Below are positions 45,101 through 56,659 of a stretch of DNA of 64,000 nucleotides, piece after piece. The stretch covers positions 15,140,569-15,204,568 of the forward strand of contig JAKSZT010054396.1 in assembly GCA_026826555.1 (NCBI GenBank), read 5' to 3'. How positions within the stretch are numbered: position 1 is the first letter of the stretch; each line of letters starts with the position of its first letter. Under the pieces are notes generated by a model. It saw nothing but the letters and a program-made list of their open reading frames with translations. It was not told where the DNA came from and searched no databases. This DNA comes from Tolypeutes matacus. Lineage: Eukaryota; Chordata; Mammalia; Cingulata; Chlamyphoridae. The position numbers and the translations under genes are program-made.

Positions 45101-47834
45101 GAGAGTTCACATTATCTGTGTCTACCCATATCTCTTCTTTGCAAAAACCTGAGGGCTTCTATTTAATATTCCCCCACCTCATACCCTCCATGAGGTGAGT
45201 GCTCAGTAAACTTCTGCTGAGTGAATTTTCCAGCATAATTTCTCAATATTAGTCTCCCTTATTTTGATAATAGCTACCCAAAAGAAGGAAGGAATTTTAG
45301 GAGAAATTGTGATCTGTGAAAAAAAAGCTACCTCTGTGGAATTAATTGACTTGAATATAAAGTGATTTGGTAACTAGCAATTGGTTGCATTGTGCACTTA
45401 GAAAGAAAACTAGCAGGGAAGTGGCTGTGGCTCAATCAGTAGGGCTCCCGTTTACCATATGGGAGGCCCCAGGTTCGGTTCCCAGGGCCTCCTGGTGAAG
45501 GCAAGCCCGCCCGCACGGCGTGGTTAGCTGACCCAGCGAGCACAAGCAGCAAGGGGGGGATAAATGAATGAATAAATAAAATCTTAAAAAAAAAAAAGAA
45601 AGAAAGAAAGAAAGAAAACTAGCAGCCCCCAAACTTCTCTCTTCAACATATATGTTCCTACAAGTAAGTGGTAAGTGATAATGCTGGCTATGTAAGCAGG
45701 GCTATATCACAAAGTGTCCTTTTGTGCAGGCTAGAGCTCTGTCACCTTTTGCTGAAATCTGTGAGGAACCATTGAAAGATTTTAACCAGAGAGTGAAATG
45801 ATGAGAAAGTACCCTTTACTGCTTGTGTTAATCCAAAAGCACAAATTTGCCTTAGAAGGATCAGTAGTCAGCAAGCATGAAGGGCCTGACCTTGCAGTCA
45901 CTGGAATCCAGTTTCTAGTTCCAGTACTCTGCTAATGACTAACTCAGAGGCCTCAGGAATCATTTTCCTTTTGAGCCTAAAATCCTTCATTTTTCAAAGG
46001 ATACGTTTAACTTGGCTGGGCTCTTAGAGGCTTCCCAGTGTAAGTTTTCAGCCACTGGCAGAAACTTTTGCCATCTAGATCAGGGGTGATCAAACTTTGT
46101 CCTATTGGCCAAATCCTGGCCACTGCCTGTTTTTGTAAAGTTTTATTGGAACACAGCCACACCCATTCATTATATTTTGTCTTTGACTGCTTTTGTGCTG
46201 CACTGGCAAATTTCAGATGTTGCAACAAAGGCTGTGTAGCCACACAAAGTCTAAGATATTTATTTTCTGGCTTTTCACAGAAAAAGTTTGCTAACCCTTG
46301 GTCTAGGTAAAGAAATGAAACAAACCACAAAATTATTACAAAGTCAGATAGTGACTTTAAATTTGTCAGTGCATCAGCGTTTATGTGTGTGTGGAAAATA
46401 CTAACTTGGAAAGTTAGTAGGAGATGGATGTGAGTTGCAGAGTTTCCACAGTTAGGAATAAGTGAATGGAAACTTGTTACAGCAAAGCATCCATGAGAAA
46501 ATTATCTGGAGCAGTGTTAGCCTTGAAGGTGAAGATAAGAGAGTGAATTGTACAAGCACATGGCTACAGTGGTTAAGGGAGAAAGAATTATATTTCCAAC
46601 TTAAACAGCTTCACAATAGACAGAACTACTGAACTTGAACCATTATTTTATGCCATTTATTAGCCAAAATGGAAATTTTAGTGCTCAAAGCTGGCAATGT
46701 TATACTTTAGTGGTGGCAGCAGAAATTGAAAATCATTCATTAATTGAAGAAAATATTTCTTAATTACCTTCTGTGTGTCAAGTGTTAGGTACTGAATAAA
46801 TACATAGCTTTTTTTTTTTTATAGTTAGTAATATTTTAATATTCTTTCATCAGTTGTTACAGAGGTACTATACCAATGCTAAGGGTCAGTGATAGGGAAG
46901 TATCATTGAGGAAAATGAGGAAAGAGGCTGCTTTTTGCTTTGTTGTTTGGAGCAGTGAAAATGTTCTAAAATTGATTATAGTGATTAGTGCACAACTCTA
47001 TGGTTATACTGAGAGCCATTGATTTTGCACTTTGGATGGATTGTAGTGTGTGAATAAAAGTGCTTTAAAAAAATATTAATTTAGAAATCAAGAATGAGAA
47101 GTTTGCCTGTTAGGCTTCATCCCTGCACTCAGCAAACTTTAGTGATTAAGAAAACAAGGTTTCAAAAAAAGTTGGTGGTGAGACATTCAGGATGACCTAG
47201 CAATAAATAGCAAGGCTGGTCCTTTTTAAGTCACTGTATAAAAATGATTCCAAAAAGATTAAAATCAGTGCAGAAACCAAGGAGCCATTTTTTTTCTTTT
47301 TCTTTTTTCTTTTTCTTTTTTCTTTTCTTTTCTTTCTTTTTTTTTTAATGTACTGGATACATATAAAAAATTTTTTTTGATCATACAATATGTTACACAA
47401 TATATTTAGTTCATAGTAACACAGTCATACAGCATTTGTCCTGTTGTGTCTGGCTTGCTTCACTCAACATAATGTCGTACAGGTTCCTCCGTGTTGTCCT
47501 ATGCTTTTTGACTTGATTTCTTCTTAAACAACTGCATAATATGCCATCGTGTGACTATACCACAGTTTGTTTATCCATTCATCTGTTGATGGACACTTGG
47601 GTTGTTTCCACCTTTTGACAATCATGAATAATGCCGAATGTATAGCTTTTTTAAGAAGCAGTTAGTACCACATTTAGGTAGTCTTGAAAGTATCCATAAA
47701 CCTTTCCACTCTTGGAAATTTATCTTATAGAAATGAATCCATATGAGGGGAAAAAATAACATGCACAAGAGCGTTCATTGTAGCATTATATAATAATAGG
47801 ATATTTGACATTAGGTAGATGCCCAGGAGTAGAG

Positions 47835-47867
<33 letters not shown>

Positions 47868-50800
47868 TTTTATTTATTTATTCATTTATTCCCCCCCTTG
47901 CTGCTTGTGCTCGCTGGGTCAGCCAACCACGCCGTGCGGGCGGGCTTGCCTTCACCAGGAGGCCCTGGGAACCGAACCCGGGGCCTCCCATATGGTAAAC
48001 GGGAGCCCTACTGATTGAGCCACAGCCGCTTCCCGAGTAGGGCATTTTTAAGTAAATGATGATACATTGATTTGATGAAATAGAATTGATAATGGTGGTC
48101 ACACAACCACAAAGAAATGAAGTTGCTAACGTGGATACAAAAGACGGGAAGTAAAAATGGAGAAATAAAAATGATTGGTTATGGTAGCAGGGTTAGGATC
48201 TTTTTCTTCCATGAATCTGGTACTGTAAAAAAATGCTTGTGTAATAAATATATTTTCTTTTAAAATCTTTGAGTACTGACAGGATGGGCTACTCCCACAT
48301 CACAATATTGAATCACCCAGCACCCTCAATAGCTTCTGTGTTTCAGGGCAATTACAGTAGTGAGTGCAGAACTGCAATCTATTCAGAATTGAGCATTCAA
48401 TTTTGTACCTTTTATGAAAAATTTCACACATGTACAAAAATATAACTCCTAAATGTCAGTCATCCAGATTGAACAATTTTCAAGAATTTGCCACTTTCCT
48501 GCCTTTTTCTTTGCTGAAATAATTTCAAGCTAATCACAGGCATGTTTTTTCTCCATTTACTTATGTATGCATCTCTGAAAAAATAGACATCTTTTTATTA
48601 ACTGTGATGTCATTATCACACCTAAGAAAATTATCAATAATTATTTTATATCACCTAATAACTAGTCCGTAATCAAATTTCCCTAATTGTTGCTTCAGTG
48701 CTATGTTAGCTATACTGTTGGGCTGATCTCACAGTTAACTAGGGTGGCCATTCATCCCAGTTTCCCTAATACTGAGAGGTTTCATGGGGTGTGGGACTTT
48801 CAGTGCTAAATCTGGGCAAACTGAGACAGTTGGTCACCCTTCTCTCAGCAGTAGACTGTGAAGTGTATTGTGGATTAAATGTATCTTCTTCCTCACCTTT
48901 CCAATTGTATTCCCCCAAAACTTCAGACTTAGAGGGGAAATTGTTAGTCAGGTCTAGCAGTCAGTACCTTAGGAATTTCACAAACAATGAAGAAGTATAA
49001 GAAGTTCCTGACTTTAGTGAGCTCACTGCCCAACAGGAAGATCATGACCATTAGAAATAAACAAAAATCAAGGGTTAAGTGGTGCAGTCCAGAGTGAGGA
49101 GATAGAAAAAAGTTAGGGGAGGGTTGGAGTAAGTGGAGACTCAAGAAATCAAATTGAGACTTGAATATTGGTTAGAATCTACAAAATCTAAGCAATTTAA
49201 TACCATAAATAGGACTTTAAGTTTGCTTATTAGAACACGAATTTTGGAATATGAAACAATTTTGTCTAAAATGCCATTTGGATCTCTGGCAGGAGTCTGC
49301 CCACCAGCCTCAGCAGATGAGACTTTTGAGCATCATCTGCAACGACTACGAAAACTCATTAAAAAACGTTCTGAACTGTATGAAGCTGAAGAGAGAGCCC
49401 TCAGAGTTATGTTGGAAGGAGAACAAGAGGAAGAGAGGAAAAGAGAATTGGAAAAGAAACAGAGAAAAGAAAAAGAGAAGATTTTACTTCAGAAACGTGA
49501 AATTGAATCTAAGTTATTTGGAGATCCAGGTAAGCTCCTTTGTAACCAGTGGGGAAAAGGAAGTACTAGGTTGACAACTCTTCTCATTATGGATGAGGTT
49601 AACTTAAGAGATGGTAGGTAACAAATCACACCTTCAGGATTTGAAATTCTAACCTATGTTATGGACATCTTAGGTAACGACAAAACACATTTGATCATGT
49701 CATAATCACAGGCTCAGTCGCTTTGCCATGAGAAATACACTTTAGATATAAAGCATGATGATGTGGTATTGTGTAATTTCTTTTTCAGATGAGTTCCCAC
49801 TTGCTCACCTCTTGCAGCCTTTCCGACAGTATTACCTCCAAGCTGAACACTCCCTGCCAGCACTTATCCAGATAAGGTAAAAGGGACAACATGTTGCCTT
49901 TACCTTAGGTTGCAAGAAGTAGTTGATGAAATACTTACATTTTTGAGGTCTGTTACTGTATCCTTTTTTTTTTTTTTTTTTGTAAGTCTTTTATGGGTTT
50001 AAAATATTCCCAAAATTTATATGTCACACACATCTTGTTTAGTCCTCATTAATTCTTGAGAAGTAGATGGTGCTATTCCTGTTTTAACAGGTGAAGAACT
50101 GAAATTTTGGTTGTAACTTGTCCTTTTGTATTATCTCTTGCTTTGGCAGTACTGTTGATTAAAAGCATTGGTTTCCTTTTCCTCATTCTCTTTTTGGTCT
50201 CTAAACAGACCAAGGAAAAGAAACTCTCCCCTGTTTCTTTTGGAAGGGAGACAGTTTAAGACCCTTGCTGGCTTCTGAGCTCTTACAGGTCAAAGCCAAG
50301 AGAGCAAAAACAAGGGGAACTGGAGTCTTAACTAAATCTGAAGTTACAAATGAGCTGGGCAAAAATTTCAGCTCTCTGGGTCTCAGTTCTCAACTCTATA
50401 AAATGAAGGTGGTGGGTTAGAACGGGGGCCTTCAGACTTCAGCAGCAGCACTTCCCAAATGCAGTCTTTTGAGAAATCAGTATGTTAAACAGATAAAATG
50501 AATGAATGAGTTCCCCAAGCAATTTAAGATCTGTGGTTGACTGGAAAAAGTTTGTTGTTTCTAGACACCCCTTCTCCACCCTGCCAAAGTATCTATATGG
50601 GGCGCTATGGATCTTCAAAGCATGGTTTGAAAACCACCAAACTAAGTGATCTCTGAGGTCCATTCCAAAGCTCCAACAGTTCTCACGAAAGAATGTTTAA
50701 TTCTCATGAAAGAATGTTCTTTAGCATGCCAAGTTTATGTTCTGGGAAAAGAATATCTGGCTTACGTACAGGCTTTAGCTTTTATCATAAGTATATTCAT

Positions 50801-51141
50801 AAGATTATAAGTTCTTTATTTTTTTTTAGAGTTTTTCCTCTATGTGTACATTTTACAAAATACAGTCTTTTTCATGATTCCTAGAAAACAAGTTCTGTTG
50901 TGGATTAGTACATCAGTAATTTGGAAATTAAGTCCTAACAGTTGAATATTTAGTTGTTAAACATTGTGCTTAAAATAAAATAGAAATAAACAGTTGTTCT
51001 GCAATATTCTTATTAAGGCATGATTGGGATCAGTACCTGGTGCCATCCAATCATCCCAAAGGCAACTCCGTTCCCCAAGGATGGGTCCTTCCCCCGCTCC
51101 CCAGCAACGACATCTGGGCAACCGCCATAAAGCTGCAATAG
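41301..51141 (+). CDS. PDCD7: PDCD7, U11/U12-59K minor spliceosome protein (complete, 5 exons)
   Basis: PDCD7 is the 59K protein of the U11/U12 di-snRNP, which recognises U12-type introns in the nucleus; it was first named as an apoptosis-related gene (family knowledge). Joined exons are 41301-42161, 44416-44554, 49293-49529, 49789-49876 and 51018-51141, giving 482 codons plus TAG. This is close to the human length of about 485. The first 130 or so residues are almost all Pro, Gly and Ala with long proline runs. After them come an Arg/Glu-rich coiled-coil stretch (residues about 235-290), another Lys/Glu coiled coil (about 370-405), and a conserved C-terminus with HDWDQYLVPS and GWVLPPLPSNDIWATA. 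The ATG at 41301 has a strong context (GACCATGG). A GTG two codons upstream is in frame but is not a credible start. Confidence 0.96.
43765..43999 (-). mobile_element. DAS SINE (longer form)
   Basis: Tail TTTTAAGATTTATTTTTATT, a C run, a GTATCATCTTGCTGCGCCAG block, and the head ending GCCACAGCCGTTCCCC. Same long form as 15297-15540. Confidence 0.85.
44003..44105 (-). mobile_element. tRNA-derived SINE, single unit
   Basis: T-rich tail, TTGAGGTACTGGGGACTGAA, and the end GAGCTACACCCGCTTCCCC. It lies directly after the DAS SINE. Confidence 0.8.
44416..44554 (+). CDS. PDCD7: PDCD7 exon 2
   Basis: It encodes about residues 288-333 (EQELKVAADGVLSEVRKKQ to EAAARK), part of the central coiled coil. 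The acceptor is TCCAG and the donor GTAACT, and one base carries over into exon 3. Confidence 0.95.
45416..45608 (+). mobile_element. DAS SINE, sense orientation, with target-site duplication
   Basis: Head GGGAAGTGGCTGTGGCTCAA, B box GGTTCGGTTCC, GC-rich body and an AAAG-repeat tail. AGAAAGAAAACTAGCA flanks it at 45400-45415 and 45609-45624. Confidence 0.93.
46081..46300. mobile_element. hAT-type non-autonomous DNA transposon
   Basis: Same family as 33677 but inverted (TTTTATTGGAACACAGCCAC). It starts CAGGGGTGATCAAAC and ends TTTGCTAACCCTTG. The flanks ATCTAGAT and GTCTAGGT agree at 6 of 8 positions, a decayed duplication. Confidence 0.88.
47286..47640 (-). mobile_element. 5'-truncated L1 3' end
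   Basis: A pyrimidine-rich TTTTTC-type run marks the tail. It is followed by the same 3'-UTR words as the full-length copy (CAATATGTTACACAATATAT, TGTGTCTGGCTTGCTTC). It stops near 47640. Confidence 0.85.
47837..48034 (-). mobile_element. DAS SINE
   Basis: Long T run, AAAGATTTTATTTATTTATT, CCCCCCTTGCTGCTTGTGCT, and the head ending CCACAGCCGCTTCCC. Flanks GAGTAGAGC and GAGTAGGGC suggest a short duplication. Confidence 0.9.
48390..48770 (-). repeat. Old L1-type 3' region
   Basis: Words such as GTCAGTCATCCAGATTGAAC and AAATAATTTCAAGCTAATCA match the segment at 53030-53580 and old antisense L1M 3' ends. The subfamily is not resolved. Confidence 0.5.
49293..49529 (+). CDS. PDCD7: PDCD7 exon 3
   Basis: It encodes about residues 334-412. 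It starts GVCPPASADETF, then HHLQRLRKLIKKRSELYEAE and a Glu/Lys-rich coiled coil ending SKLFGDP. The acceptor is GCAG and the donor GTAAGC. Confidence 0.96.
49530..51017. other. PDCD7 introns 3 and 4 around exon 4
   Basis: Intron 3 is short (259 nt) and plain. Intron 4 has an antisense MIR-like patch at about 50370-50450. A short tandem copy of TTCTCA(C/T)GAAAGAATGTT starts at 50680 and 50701. Confidence 0.6.
49789..49876 (+). CDS. PDCD7: PDCD7 exon 4
   Basis: It encodes about residues 413-441 (DEFPLAHLLQPFRQYYLQAE to ALIQI). The acceptor is TTTTTCAG. The donor GTAAAA follows AG, leaving two bases of an arginine codon. Confidence 0.95.
51018..51141 (+). CDS. PDCD7: PDCD7 exon 5 and stop
   Basis: It encodes about residues 442-482 and begins RHDWDQYLVPSNHPKGN. 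It ends AIKLQ with TAG at 51139-51141. The acceptor is AAG with a poor pyrimidine tract (TTCTTATTAAG), but the reading frame and protein match leave little doubt. Confidence 0.95.
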
Positions 51142-51328
51142 TAAAGAAGCTCCAGAAGAGGGGTCCAGCCAAGGTTCTTTCCAGCACTAAAGATTAGTGA
51201 TTTCTGCCATCTTCTTGTGCTGTTGACCAATCCAGAACCTCTGAACTCCAGGTGGCTTTGCCCTTCCCTGAGGTTATATTTGCCTTCTGTGCTGTGTCCT
51301 GGCCCAGAGATGCCTCTTAAATCAGGAG

Positions 51329-51375
51329 ATTAATATGGTTCTTTAGGAAACCATATTAATTCACCTAGGTGAATT
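51329..51375. repeat. Overlapping perfect inverted repeats in PDCD7 3' UTR
   Basis: ATTAATATGGTT (51329-51340) and AACCATATTAAT (51349-51360) are perfect 12-bp arms with an 8-base loop. They overlap a perfect 18-bp palindrome AATTCACCTAGGTGAATT (51358-51375), so the two structures compete for three bases. Confidence 0.85.
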
Positions 51376-52851
51376 GGGGTTATTACTACAGACAGTGGGC
51401 TTGATTCACTGAATTTGCCTCTGTTTTGAGGGGCTTGGTCCACAGTGACTTGTTAATTTACTGGCTTCCTTGTGTGGTGATGGTAAGTACTCACGTACAC
51501 TCAATACAGATGTGCACTGTATAGATTTAGCTGCCCTTCCACCAATACTGAGTGTTAAAAACAAGGTTGATACACAGTCTCCTTACCCTTCCTACCCCAA
51601 AGAGCTCTCTGACTTCCAGGAAGAAAGGTTGAAAATGCTTTATATTTATTTGGTTTTGTTAATCCCAGTTTTGGTGCAGCTTGGAAGGCTGTTGGTAAGA
51701 AGATGGCAGTTGGCTCCAGTCTGTGCTGCCAGAAAGACTGGACTAGTTGGTAGTCATTTGAGAACTTAGGAAACCTGAAGAGTACCTGTACCCAAATTTG
51801 ATAGTGTCTTAATGGATGATGGCTGTATTTTCTCCATGTTAAAAGGATCCTAATGAAAGCACCTGTTTCATAAGTTCCTGGGGGTCTAGTTTTTCAGAAT
51901 CTCAAGGATAGAAATTTATTTCCCTAAGGAAGTGGGACTATAGCCTTACTCATTTGCATTGTAAGAGCTGGTATAGCTGTGGAATTTTCTTAAGGATTGA
52001 AGCTTCCTAGAAAGAATCTGTATAGTGAAAAACTGGGGCAAGAGTAGATAAAAAATAATAAAATTTATTTTTTTTATATTTACTAATAAATGCTGTGCCT
52101 GGAGATGATCAATCATATAAAATGTCAATTTTTTGTTTCTGTTTGTTGGGTTTGTGTTTTTTTTAAACCATTTATTGTGTTATTTATATTTCCAAAAAGC
52201 TAAATAAATATCATCTTTATTTTTTAGTTTGTGCCTTTGCTTCTAATTTGTTGCCTCCCAAATCACTATACATACTTTCACATTAATGAAACACATTTTC
52301 ACTCCAAAATTCAAATTCATTACATTTTCTACAGGACGGTGAAGCTCAAGAACCAAACTTTATCTGCAAAATCCAACTCTGGATAAGCAGAAAAGGATAC
52401 CATCAACTTTGGAAATTATTTCATGTAGTTGGAAGTTCTGGAGTACAAGATGCTAATGCATTTGCTCCTTTTCTGTTTAATTTGCATTGTTTAAGTTACA
52501 CATTATGCATTACAGAATTACCAGATAGGGTATGAGCCAGTATTCCCCCTCCAAAGTGTGTGTTTAAGCTCAAACCGTAAAATCTAATGTGATTAGCCTC
52601 ACATAACCCCACAGTCCATTGTGCCCTTTTATAAATCTACCATTTGCTGTCTGAGATGGAGTAAGAATAGAAATAAAAGGTGAATTGTATGATGTATGTT
52701 TGATGTCCAGACAGTCACTAAGACAGCTATATTGTTGGAGGAGGGGGGTACAAAGCAGGGACTCAGGAAAACTCAGCAAGACTCAAAGAAAGAAAGGCAT
52801 TTAACACCTAGGTACAAAAGAAAACATTCTTTCATTTCTCTGTACGGTTTT

Positions 52852-52857
52852 AATAAA
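52852..52857 (+). promoter_or_regulatory. Candidate distal poly(A) signal of PDCD7
   Basis: AATAAA is followed by a long T- and GT-rich downstream stretch (TTGTTTTTGTTTC), a good match to a cleavage-site context. Confidence 0.5.
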
Positions 52858-53029
52858 GAGCATTGTTTTTGTTTCTTTTTTGTTCTGTAAGAAGTTTTTT
52901 TCTGGTTTCTTGCCTGTAAGTAGTAATAGTGGCAGCAGCCACTAGTTGTCTACGACTTTAGAAAGACTCATAGTAGTGTCTTTACTAGTTGTACTTTTGA
53001 GAATATGAACAATTGTAATCTTAGCCCAG

Positions 53030-53585
53030 TCTTTTTCTAACTAATGTAATATTTCAAACATTCAAAAGTGAAGAGAAGAATATAATTGCCCAAGAACCTA
53101 TCATCCAGCTTCAAATAATTTTCAATTCATGGCCAATCTTATTTCATCTGTACTCTCACCACTCACCCTGGATTATTTTGAAGCAAAATCCAGACATCGT
53201 ATCACTTTGTAAATATTTCATTATTCTTAAAAATTTTATAAAAACTTAAGCACAGTACCATTATCACACTTAAATGAATAATAACTCATTATCATCATCA
53301 AATATCCATTCAATGTCCAAATTTCCCTATCTCGCGTTTGTGTTTTACAGTGTGTTCAACTCAGAATCCATACATTGCTGTTGGTTGATGTCTTTAAACT
53401 TCCTATAGCCTATAAATTTTCTCTTTCCTTCTCCCTCCTGTGCAGTCTTGTACTCTTTCTTTACCTTGTGATTTATTTGTTGAAAAAACAGCCTTTTTTT
53501 TTCCCCGGAATATTCCCACCGTCTAGATTTTGCCATTTGCATCCTTGTGATGCCATGTTCCTCTGTTTTCATATGTCTTAAAATT
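53030..53585 (-). repeat. Old L1-type 3' region
   Basis: The words AACCTATCATCCAGCTTCAA, TTGAAGCAAAATCCAGACAT and ATAACTCATTATCATCATCA resemble ancient antisense L1M 3' ends and the segment at 48390. Confidence 0.5.
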
Positions 53586-53592
53586 CAGTGAT

Positions 53593-53705
53593 TAGAGCTG
53601 CACTGTCCACTATGGTAGCTACATTTGGCTATTGAGCCCTGGAAATGTGACTAGTTCAAATAGAGATGTGCAATTACATACGTGGCTCATATTTGTGATC
53701 TAGAG
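53593..53705. repeat. Fragment of a hAT-type DNA transposon
   Basis: CACTGTCCACTATGGTAGCT and TTTGGCTATTGAGCCCTGGA follow the common mammalian hAT-Charlie fragment pattern. Only one end is clear. Confidence 0.5.
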
Positions 53706-54205
53706 GCTTGATCATGTTTAGGTTGGGATTTTCTGACAAGAAGAGGTAGTGTTGTGTACTTTCATTCAGGAGGCACTAATTTCTTGTCTCGTGATATTAG
53801 TTAGCTGCCACTGATAAAACTCAGCTTAATTCATTAGGATATGCAAAATGGTTATAGTTTAATTCTATCATTATTTATTAGCTGGAATGTTTCTAAATTG
53901 AGAAATTTCCCTTCTCAATTACTTGGTTACTGAGGCACAATTTGTATAAGAAAGGCAAGAGATGAATACTTAAGTCCCTTTATTAGTTTTCAAAATAATG
54001 AGCCACTTCCCTTTGTTTTTAAGTATCCTTATGAACTCATGGATCCAAACATTTACATTTTAACCCATTGTTCTCTATATTGATCATCTCAACTTAGCTA
54101 GTGGAAACCTCTTCAAGTTGGCCCTTGAGTCTTTGACACAATCCCTGTATTCTTTCCAAGCTTATCTTGTTACATTTCCTGTCTCAAATCTATAATCAGT
54201 CATTT

Positions 54206-55293
54206 TTTTTAATGTTTTTTTATTTTATTTTGTACATTTAATAATTGAAAATATTAAAAAGTAAACAGATGAATACATACATTTCTCAATTAAATGAACT
54301 GAATACATATTTTTTTTTAATCAAATAATATGTTACACAATATATTTGGTTCATAGTAATGCAATCATACAGTATTTGTCCTGTTGTGTCTGGCTTGCTT
54401 TGCTCAACATAATGCCCTCCAGGTTCATCCATGTCACATGCTTTACAACTTCATTTCTTCTTACAGCTGCATAATCCATCATGGGAATAGACCACAGTTT
54501 GTTTATCCATTCTTCTGTTGATGGACACCTGGGTTGTTTACAACTTTTGGCAATCATGAATAACATTGCTATGAACATTGGTGTGCAGATGCCTGTTTAT
54601 GTCACTGCTCAGTTCTTCTGGGTATATACCCAGTAGTGGTATTGCAGGATCACATGGCAAGTCTATAATCAACTTCTTTAGGAACTGCCAAACAGTCCTC
54701 CACAGTGGCTGTACCATCCTGCATTCCCACCAACAGTGAAGAAGTGTTCCTATCTCCACATCCTCTCCAACACTTGTAGTTCTCTGTCTTTTTAATAGCA
54801 GCCATTCTGATAGATATGAAATATCTCATTGTGGTTTTGATTTGCATTTCCCTAATCATGAGTGATGCTGAGCATTTCTTCGTGTTTTTTGCCATTTGTA
54901 TTTCTTCTTTGGAGAAATGTCTATTCAAGTCTTTTGCCCATTTTTTAATTGGGTCGTTTGTCTTTTTATTGTTGAGTTGTAACATCTCTTTATATATCCT
55001 GGATATTAAACCCTTATCAGATACATGATTTCCAAATATTTTTTCCCATTGAGTTGGCTGCCTTTTCACCCTTTTGAGAAAGTCCTGTGAGGTGCAAAAG
55101 TGTTGAATTTTGAGGAGGTCCCATTTATTTTTCCTTTTGTTGCACAGGCTTTGGGTGTAAGGTCCAAGAAACCACCACCTACTACAAGGTCTTGAAGATG
55201 TTTCCCTACATTTTCTTCTAGTAGTTTTATGGTCCTGGCTTTTATATTTAGATCTTTGATCCATATTGAGTTGATTCTTGAATAGGGGGTAGA
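54206..55293 (-). mobile_element. 5'-truncated L1 with 12-bp target-site duplication
   Basis: Same family as the full-length copy, covering the 3' UTR and the last part of ORF2 in minus orientation. AATCAGTCATTT flanks it at 54194-54205 and 55294-55305. It keeps TVWQFLKKL where the full-length copy has a stop, but a later ORF2 frame is broken. Confidence 0.95.
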
Positions 55294-56659
55294 AATCAGT
55301 CATTTCTCCAAAGAGCCCTGTTTCCTCTTCAGTGGAAAAGGCATTTAGAGACCACAGTCTGCAGGATGGAGGTGCTCATTCTTAGTTTCAGGCAACAGAA
55401 CTAGTAACTACAATTCAATTGAGCCTTCAGCCTTTTCTAAATTTTTTTTTCATGTATATTAGTTTAGTTAATTGGCCACAGGATCCATGAAAAAAGACAG
55501 AGGAGAGATAGTATTCACAATGGTGGAAAACATGAAAATTAGCGTACAATAAACAGGCTTAAGTTCTGGCTAGGCATTTACTAAAGTCATGACTTGGTTC
55601 AGATAGTTAATCTTTTTAAGTTTGTGTCTAAACTGAAACAAGGAGAAAAGTAGTGGTAATTAAGTCAAAGGACTCTAAATTATTTTTAATAATATCCTAT
55701 TATTAATTATTATTGTACAGGTACAGTATACCTGTACTTAAGTTCTCTTTTATGGTATATTGAACATGAATTAATGAAGATAGTGGAATAAAATCTTTCA
55801 AAGACTAACCAGAAAGCCAATTATCTCTCAATTCATCATACCCTATACGCAAGAGTATTGTTTTATATTATTTCTCAGTAGAGAAGTCCCTGGACTTGTG
55901 AGAAACTCTAACAAAAGCATTTTTTAAAAGAAAGTAGGTAAATACAGTGAAAATTAGAAAGCTATGAAATAAAGACATTAGGTTATATGTTAAATACTAA
56001 GCATGTTTGGCCTGAGTGGCTGAGTTTATGATGTCAGAGAATTTGCTGCTACAAGCCGACTGGCTTAATCACCCTAAAGCTGTTCATGTTCCTCCGTCCA
56101 CATGACTTCTGTGCAAGGATGTATCAAGAAGCTTAGCTGGGATTATGCCATCTGTTGTAGCCTTTCATTTCTACATGCTTTGACCACAGAGGTGCTATCC
56201 TAGGAATGGCAAGGTAAGTCCAAAGTATATCTTATTGCATTCAAGTAAGTATAATATGGAATCTATAGAAGAAATGTGATTGCTAGAAGTATCAGTAATG
56301 ATATAGTTTAGGGAATAGAAATTACATGAGACATTTACAACTAAATTTTTTTTAAGTGCTTAGAATCAATAAGCTGTTCCTAGATAATAAGCATTTACCT
56401 TTGGGTGCATCCACACAGTAGTTCCTGACCTGCCGCATTTGACCTAACACCCATGAAGAATTTGTTTCCAATGCAGGTTCCGTTTGGGTTTTGGAAACTT
56501 ATCATAGGCTCTGAAGCAGAAGTTGTGGTCTTTTGAGGCAGCTGGTGTTAGACTACATTACTATGCAGAGCAGTAAACACTTTTCTCAACTTTTTAAATT
56601 CTTGTTTTTTAGAATCTAGATATTAGGATTTGAACTGTGTTCTTGAAAAATGATTTGTA

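Larger units (their letters stand above)
44555..49292. other. PDCD7 intron 2
   Basis: It holds an L2 end fragment near 45140-45230, a sense DAS SINE, an antisense MIR near 45900-46000, a hAT element, an L1 3' end, a DAS SINE, and an old L1-type 3' region at about 48390-48770. About 46310-47280 and 48790-49290 show nothing recognised. Confidence 0.65.
51142..52880 (+). other. PDCD7: PDCD7 3' UTR (end inferred)
   Basis: This non-coding stretch follows the stop and is free of recognisable SINE or L1 copies. Several AATAAA copies occur, at 52057, 52203 and 52852. It holds the palindrome cluster at 51329-51375. Where transcription really ends cannot be read from sequence alone. Confidence 0.5.

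Noticed and set aside
47286..47348. Pyrimidine tract as a triplex-forming regulatory element
   Set aside because: It is at the tail of an antisense L1 and is better explained as its decayed poly(A).
51470..51769. 99-codon open frame after PDCD7
   Set aside because: It lies in the 3' UTR, has no recognisable domain, and its length is not unusual.
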